The notes beneath the pieces are model-generated. The model was not told the origin of the DNA and did no database searches. It saw only the letters and a program-made list of their open reading frames with translations. A DNA stretch of 14,085 nucleotides from Synura sp. LO234KE (lineage: Eukaryota; Sar; Synurophyceae; Synurales; Mallomonadaceae), in the NCBI GenBank assembly GCA_015143735.1, contig VKHC01000269.1:1-14085 (forward strand), given 5' to 3'. This document shows, one piece after another, positions 9,160-14,085 of this stretch (its first letter is position 1; every line of letters begins with the position of its first letter). The translations under genes and the position numbers were made by a program.

Positions 9160-9177
9160 ATCACTAAAAAGATTATT
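9160..9177 (+). repeat. 18-bp direct repeat, copy 1
   Basis: ATCACTAAAAAGATTATT occurs here and again, identical, at 9280-9297, exactly 120 bp later. The flanks are not similar beyond A/T runs. Confidence 0.8.
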
Positions 9178-9279
9178 TTTTGGCCATACCCCTTGTGGGA
9201 TTTGCCAATCTGGCTCATATGGGTGCTTATCATTATATGCCGTCATGTTTTGTTAAGCTAAGTTTTCAGTTTAAAAAAA

Positions 9280-9297
9280 ATCACTAAAAAGATTATT
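9280..9297 (+). repeat. 18-bp direct repeat, copy 2
   Basis: Identical to 9160-9177. The pair could be a local duplication or a remnant of an insertion with flanking repeats; the 102 bp between them show no terminal inverted repeats. Confidence 0.8.
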
Positions 9298-9448
9298 AAT
9301 AGTAGTAATTAGGTGGGGTGGGAAAATTCAATGAGTCGTTAGAGAGATTACCTCGAGTCCTCAATTCTAGCACTAGGCCGACCAATTACATGGCTCTTTC
9401 GTGTTTCTACTAGCTAGCTGCTCCCTAGTACCTCCTCGTCCCACAAGA

Positions 9449-9545
9449 TGATAATCTTTGGTATCTTTATACGGAGCTTCACCATGTTTTTCCTCTGTGA
9501 TTTTCAAGGGTTTTGAATGTGAATGGTTCACGATGGATGAATTTT
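9449..9545 (+). repeat. Diverged copy of the inner transposon's right arm
   Basis: In order, this stretch shares with 2909-2990 the words GATAATCTTT, GCTTCACCATG, GTGATTTT and TTCAC, with similar spacing. The shared order, not just single words, argues for common descent. The terminal GGTGCACCGATG is not present here, so it is a fragment. Confidence 0.45.
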
Positions 9546-10203
9546 CGTATTAGTCCGAAGGAGCAAGAACCGGCGAGTAAGGAGTGTCAAAAAAGGAGAT
9601 TGATTGGCTGGTCTATCACCACGGTTCGTGATAAAGCGACGGAGCGGTAGTACATCGTCATGCGAAAAATAGTCGCGGTGGTGGAACCACTGTACCATTA
9701 AATCACGTGAAATTACAAATTTTTGTCGCATTATGCACGGGGGCCACCAGATGCAGTCGCTTGTTCTAGTATTGGTAACGAAGGAACAAGAAAATCATTA
9801 CATTCCTCTCGCCATTCACGGGACTACCAATGGGCCCTACTACCAGAAAAGTCCATGTGCACTACAGCGACCGAGAAAGGGTAAGTGAATCGGAAAACAG
9901 CCTTGGTGAAGAATATCTCGGAGGCTCGTTAACAACTTTGATCGTAGCAAATAGTTAGCTTCGCTTCTGCAGAAATTTATTTTTACTGGGTGCTATATCA
10001 TAGGCTTATCACCTTAACACCAGCCGTGTACACGGATTACAATATATTACAGTCTTAGTCCGGATTTACACCGCTCATTATCGTTATTATTTCGTAGAAG
10101 ACCAGAAAAATATACAGATACAGGCAAATAGTATAGCGCAAAGATAATGCAGAAAATACAATCTAAAAGCAAGATCCGTCTACCCAAATAAGAACTCTTC
10201 GTA

Positions 10204-10526
10204 CTACGTCGTTTTCGTTTTTATTTTTGCTTTCTTAGCCTCTCTGATGAACACGATACCAACAAATACAGCTACAAAAACCACGCTAATAACGAGAACT
10301 GTAGCCGGTATAGCTATCGCGTAAATTGGATCGGGGAAGTAGCCTCGTAGGAAGCTTGAATCTTCAACGAAAGGCTGAGATTAAATTGAAAAAGCATTTG
10401 TGATGAAACCGGAAATGGTACAGTATTGAATGTTACCAGTAAAAGTACCCATGAGGTGTAGTATAGGAATATCAAAATACTTATTAAAAATAACGAGAGC
10501 CCAATAATCTTGTCAGGAATCCCCAT
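10204..10526 (-). CDS. DPM2: DPM2, dolichol-phosphate-mannose synthase small subunit
   Basis: On the minus strand the coding sequence joins 10526-10437 (30 codons) and 10374-10204 (56 codons plus TAG), giving 86 residues; human DPM2 has 84. In animals DPM2 is an ER membrane protein that stabilises dolichol-phosphate-mannose synthase, which makes the mannose donor for N-glycans, GPI anchors and O-/C-mannosylation. Exon 1 reads DKIIGLSLFLISILIFLYYT then SWVLLL, the first membrane segment with the family's YYT-W pattern. Exon 2 begins PFVEDSSFLRGYFPDPIYAI then AIPA, matching the PF...YF...YA-AIP motif. A second membrane segment and a basic Lys-rich tail follow. Its ATG lies 52 bp from that of the divergent RMND1-family gene. 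An accessory subunit implies a separate catalytic DPM1 elsewhere in the genome. Confidence 0.92.
10375..10436 (-). other. DPM2 intron (62 nt, phase 0)
   Basis: Donor CTG|GTAACA and acceptor TAATCTCAG|CCT on the minus strand. Removal joins VLLL directly to PFVED, the continuous motif of the family. Without splicing the frame runs on to a premature stop at 10314. Confidence 0.92.
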
Positions 10527-10578
10527 TAATAATTACACTTATATCGAAGCATCACGGGTTTTTCTGCACGCATTTTGG
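10527..10578. promoter_or_regulatory. 52-bp divergent intergenic region, likely shared promoter
   Basis: Only 52 bp separate the start codons of DPM2 (leftward) and the RMND1-family gene (rightward). Both must be initiated from within or across this space, or inside the neighbouring gene. The stretch is AT-rich at the DPM2 side (AATAATTACACTTATATCG) with possible TATA-like words, but no defined element can be proved. If the RMND1 gene begins upstream, the two genes would overlap. Confidence 0.5.
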
Positions 10579-11889
10579 ATGTCGCACCGAGCAAATCATC
10601 AATTCTTAACCAGTGCCAAGGCACGTGACAATGATTCAGCTACTGTCTCGTCTAAATTATTGGGACCTAGTAGTTCTTCTGGAAAATCAGATCGAGAAAG
10701 AAATCAATCAGATGTCACCTACAATTCAATAATCAGAGACTTAAGGGAAGAAATTCCTAGCTTTGACCCCGGAGTAGAATATCATTCTGACGGAGAAGCT
10801 GGTAGAGTAAGATCTACTGACGTCTTTGGGGATTTTCGAAATATTGAATATAGAACAATAAAAAGTGGTCGTCAAAGAAGGAAACTTGCAGCTAGAACAA
10901 AAGGTGGAGAATTCCAAGAAAGTCGGCGGAAAAGAAGGGTACACTTTTGTTGCATTTGCAGTGAAATTGATATTCAGAAACTTTATGAGAGTCTAGGATC
11001 TAATTCCAAGTGGAAGCTCAAACTCTACGGAGACGTGTTACGATTATTTTGTTCCGACGATAACTTTGACGATAAAAACTTAGAGAATCGAAAAATTTTG
11101 AAACGAGCTTCCTACGATGATAAAGACGATCACGAAATTAATCCTACTCCTAGCGGAGAGCATTTTCTATCCGTTCGTGGCTCGCAAGAGGTATATGTGT
11201 TTGAGTTTGGTGCTGCAGTTTTCTGGGGTTTCTCCAAGAATGAGAACGAAGTTCTATTGGATGAGATTCGCGAATTCGCCACCAAAGGCATGTTGTCTGA
11301 GGCCGAATTTGAAGAAGTAGAGGATGACATGGCATTTATCGCCTCTGCTGATGCAGAAGCCATCTCTGTAGCCAATGATGTCATTACTCTTCCAGTGAAT
11401 ACCGTCGAGAAGCAACGTCTCGCTGTTAGCTATGCTATTGCCCAGTCCAATATTTTGGCCATATTCGAGGCTCGGGTGGAGAAGAAAGTGGAAGAGTACA
11501 AGTACATACCGGAGACCCTAGCGGCTAAAGGCCACATCCATTTGAGCAACAATAAGATTGGACGCATGATTGGCGAGATATTTGTGATTCGGCATGACTT
11601 AAATCTGCACTCTGATATTTTAGATACTCCTGACTTCTTTTGGAAAGAAGAAGCGGTCGAGCCGGAATACAAAATGGTGATGAAATATTTAGAGATGAGC
11701 GGACGTGTGACTGTGTTAAATACGCGACTCGATATGCTGAGGGAGCTATTGGACGTCTTACAACAGCAAATGGAGACGGCACATGCCACCTACCTGGAGT
11801 GGATTGTAATTTGGCTGATTTTTGTAGAAATAGCAATTGAGATTGTAGGGATTTTGGGCCAAGTACTTGGGCTATGGTCTGAGGTTTGA
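10579..11889 (+). CDS. RMND1 / DUF155-family protein, probably mitochondrial
   Basis: A single-exon frame of 436 residues from the ATG at 10579, ending in TGA. The DUF155 family includes human RMND1, which supports mitochondrial translation at the inner membrane, and the yeast Rmd8-type proteins. The conserved core is visible: VHFCCICSEIDIQKLYESL with LYGDVLRLF, then VYVFEFGAAVFWGFS (205-219), a patch around ITLP...EKQRLAVSYAIAQS, and LDTPDFFW near the C-terminal helices. A heptad-like helix (RLDMLRELLDVLQQQ, about 383-397) precedes a C-terminal membrane segment (EWIVIWLIFVEIAIEIVG, from about residue 407), as is usual in this family. The first 120 residues are hydrophilic and poorly conserved. 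No clear mitochondrial presequence is seen. The frame is open upstream to 10462, so an upstream exon or non-ATG start is possible. Confidence 0.88.
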   Translation: MSHRANHQFLTSAKARDNDSATVSSKLLGPSSSSGKSDRERNQSDVTYNSIIRDLREEIPSFDPGVEYHSDGEAGRVRSTDVFGDFRNIEYRTIKSGRQRRKLAARTKGGEFQESRRKRRVHFCCICSEIDIQKLYESLGSNSKWKLKLYGDVLRLFCSDDNFDDKNLENRKILKRASYDDKDDHEINPTPSGEHFLSVRGSQEVYVFEFGAAVFWGFSKNENEVLLDEIREFATKGMLSEAEFEEVEDDMAFIASADAEAISVANDVITLPVNTVEKQRLAVSYAIAQSNILAIFEARVEKKVEEYKYIPETLAAKGHIHLSNNKIGRMIGEIFVIRHDLNLHSDILDTPDFFWKEEAVEPEYKMVMKYLEMSGRVTVLNTRLDMLRELLDVLQQQMETAHATYLEWIVIWLIFVEIAIEIVGILGQVLGLWSEV

Positions 11890-13149
11890 GAAAGGGTGTC
11901 TTTATCGATGTACAAGTCCCCTGACTCGTACCTTCTAGATCGCAACGAGGGCATGGGCGTCAGTTACAACCGTGGGGATGTTTTACGGCCGCCGTCTTGC
12001 AACAGTATGATATCATCTTTATGTGTATAGGATGAGGAATGAGGCCGAAGGGAGGGTAGAAGACGGGACGTCGTTGCCTAGATCGCCCTTCGCGGAACTT
12101 TTTCGTGGAAGCTACTGGACAAGTTGCTCATACATACACATACGCAGACACAGATGAACGAATCATCCCGTTCCCACCCTTGCAGTAATGCGTCACTCTC
12201 TGCCCTCCGAGCGTTTCTTCAAAACTCTCCGTTTCGTCGTTAGATTAGCAATCGCTCATTTCTTAATTTCATATGTGCTTCACCGGAGGGTTTTGCTTGG
12301 CCTGGTCTAGTTTCACGACTGCGGCAGCTCACGCAACGTAACTTTCCCACGCCCCTCTTGTGGCAAAAATATTAGATAGTAGTGGTGATGGGAAAAAAGT
12401 CCTTGTAGCTAGCGAAGCAGATCATGACAAAGAAGCGAGAATAGTTAGAGATGATCATAGAAAGCAGCGGTACACGCCATTTATTGTTCTTATGTGATAA
12501 CACGAGAAAGCAACAGAAATGACATCAGAAAGATCGTCGCCACCATCTGCTGGCTTCGCGCCGCACAGCAAGCAGCCAGCCAGCACCACTCGAGAGGAAC
12601 CAATATGTAGTTTCGTCTTACAAGAAGTCCGTTAGTAGTGGTGTCTACTAATTAGTAGTAAGAAACACTAGGCAAATACCGATACCGCCAAGTGGTGGAG
12701 CCAGCTGCCTGTCGCAAGCGGAAGTGGTACTTTCGTCGCTCGTTCCGCCGCTACTGCCACCCCCACCCCCCCGCAGTAGACCTGATGGGGTTCTTTGTAG
12801 TATCATGTATGACGTCCCCTACTACTAGCTGATTTGAAAGGTATGATAGCAATCGCATTTTTTGTGATACAACCCAATCAAACAAACAAAGAAACTACTA
12901 GCCGTGCTAGCGCAAACGAGGGTGAATGTGTTAGCATGAAATCAGCTAGTTTTAAAAACGTGTGGCGGTTTTCGTCCCGATCCACATCTTTGTATTTTTC
13001 TACTCGAATTCTGGTCAGTTTCAAGCCAGATTTTGCCTAAGTGCCTTTAAATACCAGATATTTAAGCCCTTAAATTTTCGATCGCAATCGATTCGGATTC
13101 AAAAAGCTCCAAAAATTAATTTGCAGTTCAACTGAAACAACCAAAAATT
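11890..13149. other. Intergenic region without a recognised gene
   Basis: No open frame with protein-like content was found on either strand. Notable details are a C-rich run near 12760-12772, a 14-bp perfect palindrome CTACTAATTAGTAG at 12645-12658, and a GTGCTTCACC word at 12275-12284 like those elsewhere in the window. A TTTAAATACC word at about 13045, roughly 100 bp before the next gene, could serve as its TATA-type element; this is a guess. Confidence 0.45.
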
Positions 13150-14018
13150 ATGGCCGAAAATAATATTCCCAACCCTCCAGCATTAGGACAAGATTTAGAT
13201 TACGATGGGGATGCAGCCTATCGTACTTATTTAAATTCAGTTGCTCCTCCAGTTCCTCCGGGCCAACTTCAGGAATTCTACCCTGCGAAATCCCCATGCG
13301 GGCATCTTTTCTTCGGGGTGACTCAGCTCTAATGAAGACTTTTCTTAGTCGAGGCTTTCTTTTAAGCCCTATTTTTGTCACAGCTCTGCCAATCCAGATT
13401 GTCCAACTCATTCGTGCGGTATCCTCTTTTTTCCAGTTGGAACCGGATTGGCTTAACCTTCCTGCTAATTGGTTGACTCCTGACCAGATGCTATTCGTTC
13501 AATCCACTCAGTTTTCTATTTACGTGACTCTTAGACTGGAAATCACTGCGGGTTCTGATGGAGATGGAATTCATGAATTCGAATTAGAACCAGCTGACGT
13601 CGAATCCCAATCGCATATTATTTGTCCAGCCTGCGCCACCATTGCAGGGCTCGTTTCCCCCTCGGCTACCAGATCTCACAGTCAATCGGTATTTATCCAA
13701 TTTTCGCCACTCTCCTGGAACGCAGCTCGCCGTATGGAAACTGTTCTTGTCCGCAATTTTCCATTCGACAACTTCGGCTCCCACACGAAGTTACTGCTTC
13801 ATCTGCTTACTGAGTATTTTGACTCCTGCCTTCGCAAACATGGCCAGGAGGAGTTGGAATACTATATGGTCATCACTCCGGCGCTCATTGGCAAAAGCAA
13901 GACTAACGAAGGCATTGCTCGGGTTTTCCTGCCACCAATACTCCCCGGGCTCAATATGGATCTTCCTTCGATCTTTTGCAACGCGGTGGGACTCTCCTCC
14001 ACTCAACCACATCGGTGA
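13150..14018 (+). CDS. Unrecognised protein, probably two exons
   Basis: An ATG in good context at 13150 opens a 60-codon frame (MAENNIPNPPALGQDLDYDG...). A second frame, offset by -1, stays open for over 200 codons to the TGA at 14016-14018. The two overlap and join naturally by splicing: donor GGG|GTGACT at 13318 and a pyrimidine-rich acceptor TTTTTTCCAG|TTG at 13436, giving 249 residues. An acceptor at 13397 also keeps the frame (262 residues). The product is proline-rich at the start, then has LEPDWLNLPANWLTPDQM, a CPACA pair of cysteines and a hydrophilic tail. I recognise no family. The hairpin and tandem repeats just beyond its end make a transposon-encoded protein conceivable. A frameshifted pseudogene is the main alternative. 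Confidence 0.5.
13318..13436 (+). other. Candidate intron (119 nt, phase 0)
   Basis: GTGACT to TTCCAG with a run of pyrimidines before the acceptor. It resolves the frame conflict between the two overlapping reading frames and removes the in-frame TAA at 13330-13332. An 80-nt alternative ends at 13397. It is somewhat longer than the two better-supported introns in this window (62 and 70 nt). Confidence 0.45.
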
Positions 14019-14029
14019 TCACAGGACCA

Positions 14030-14045
14030 CCGTGATAAATCACGG
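14030..14045. repeat. Hairpin just after the stop codon
   Basis: CCGTGATAAATCACGG is a perfect inverted repeat with 7-bp arms and a two-base centre, 11 bp downstream of the TGA ending the preceding frame. It could be part of a transposon end or a 3'-untranslated structure. Confidence 0.6.
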
Positions 14046-14054
14046 AAAGAAAAA

Positions 14055-14085
14055 ACCGTAATTAATACCGTAATTATTACCGTAA
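14055..14085 (+). repeat. 12-bp tandem repeats running off the window
   Basis: ACCGTAATTAAT, ACCGTAATTATT and a partial ACCGTAA follow one another with a strict 12-bp period up to the last base. The array is cut by the window edge, so the copy number is unknown. Confidence 0.7.

Larger units (their letters stand above)
8638..10203. other. Intergenic region with repeat traces
   Basis: No gene is supported. A 103-codon ATG frame at 8950-9261 has a Trp-rich hydrophobic C-terminus but no recognisable family and is probably chance. A minus-strand frame at 9528-9731 is likewise unremarkable. The stretch holds an 18-bp direct repeat (9160 and 9280) and, at 9449-9545, a diverged relative of the right arm of the inner transposon. 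The bases just below 10204 are the presumed 3' untranslated region of the minus-strand DPM2 gene. Confidence 0.45.

Noticed and set aside
8950-9261. 103-codon ATG frame with a Trp-rich hydrophobic C-terminus
   Set aside because: No recognisable family, no supporting context, and the 18-bp repeat begins inside it. An open frame of this size is expected by chance in this much sequence.
9528-9731. 67-codon minus-strand frame
   Set aside because: No family resemblance, and it overlaps the transposon-arm relic; likely chance.
10510-10578. N-terminal extension of the RMND1-family gene from a TTG
   Set aside because: It is a non-ATG start, overlaps DPM2 exon 1 and adds no conserved sequence.
11130-11836. 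Long open frames opposite the RMND1-family gene
   Set aside because: They are antisense shadows of a well-supported coding sequence.
13332-13436. Separate gene starting at the ATG at 13332 with a signal-peptide-like N-terminus (MKTFLSRGFLLSPIFV)
   Set aside because: The hydrophobic run coincides with the pyrimidine-rich part of the likely intron, which would create this look artificially. Kept only as a weak alternative.
1-14085. tRNA, rRNA or CRISPR features
   Set aside because: No T-loop-like GTTCRANNC in a cloverleaf context, no rRNA-like blocks and no regularly spaced repeats with unique spacers were found.

Overview
The window looks like nuclear DNA from a eukaryote. Three lines of evidence support this: two genes are interrupted by short GT-AG introns (62 and 70 nt) that restore conserved protein motifs when removed; the recognisable proteins belong to eukaryotic families (DPM2, RMND1/DUF155, and a GT10 fucosyltransferase in a Golgi-type architecture); and most of the rest is transposon-like or decayed. 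The lineage cannot be fixed from the sequence. Small introns, a very tight divergent gene pair and a GT10 enzyme would suit a protist, an alga or an early-branching fungus, but that is only an inference.

Layout. Bases 1-1420 hold no convincing gene. Bases 1421-3417 form an AT-rich segment bounded by inverted repeats and carrying two clusters of a CTNNAG-type motif near its ends. Inside it, 1791-3013 is bounded by a second, perfect 16-bp inverted repeat, so it looks like a nested or composite non-autonomous DNA transposon. Bases about 3550-6620 are a GC-richer, purine-rich block. On its minus strand are remains of a LINE-type retroelement, recognisable by a decayed C-terminal RNase H domain at 3876-4330. 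Bases 6620-6960 are a coding-like but frame-broken patch.

The confident genes lie in the right half. A GT10 alpha-fucosyltransferase-like gene (7470-8637, +) has one intron. DPM2 (10204-10526, -), the small membrane subunit of dolichol-phosphate-mannose synthase, has one 62-nt intron and is visible only after splicing. An RMND1/DUF155-family gene (10579-11889, +) starts 52 bp from the DPM2 start codon in divergent orientation. At the right edge an unrecognised gene (13150-14018, +) probably has an intron. It is followed by a hairpin and by 12-bp tandem repeats that run off the window.

Functional links: DPM2 supports dolichol-dependent glycosylation in the ER, and a GT10 fucosyltransferase would trim glycans later, in the Golgi. 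The RMND1 family is mitochondrial where it has been studied. There is no sign of an operon or gene cluster; the DPM2/RMND1 pairing looks like a shared promoter. No RNA gene, CRISPR array or prokaryotic-type operon was seen.
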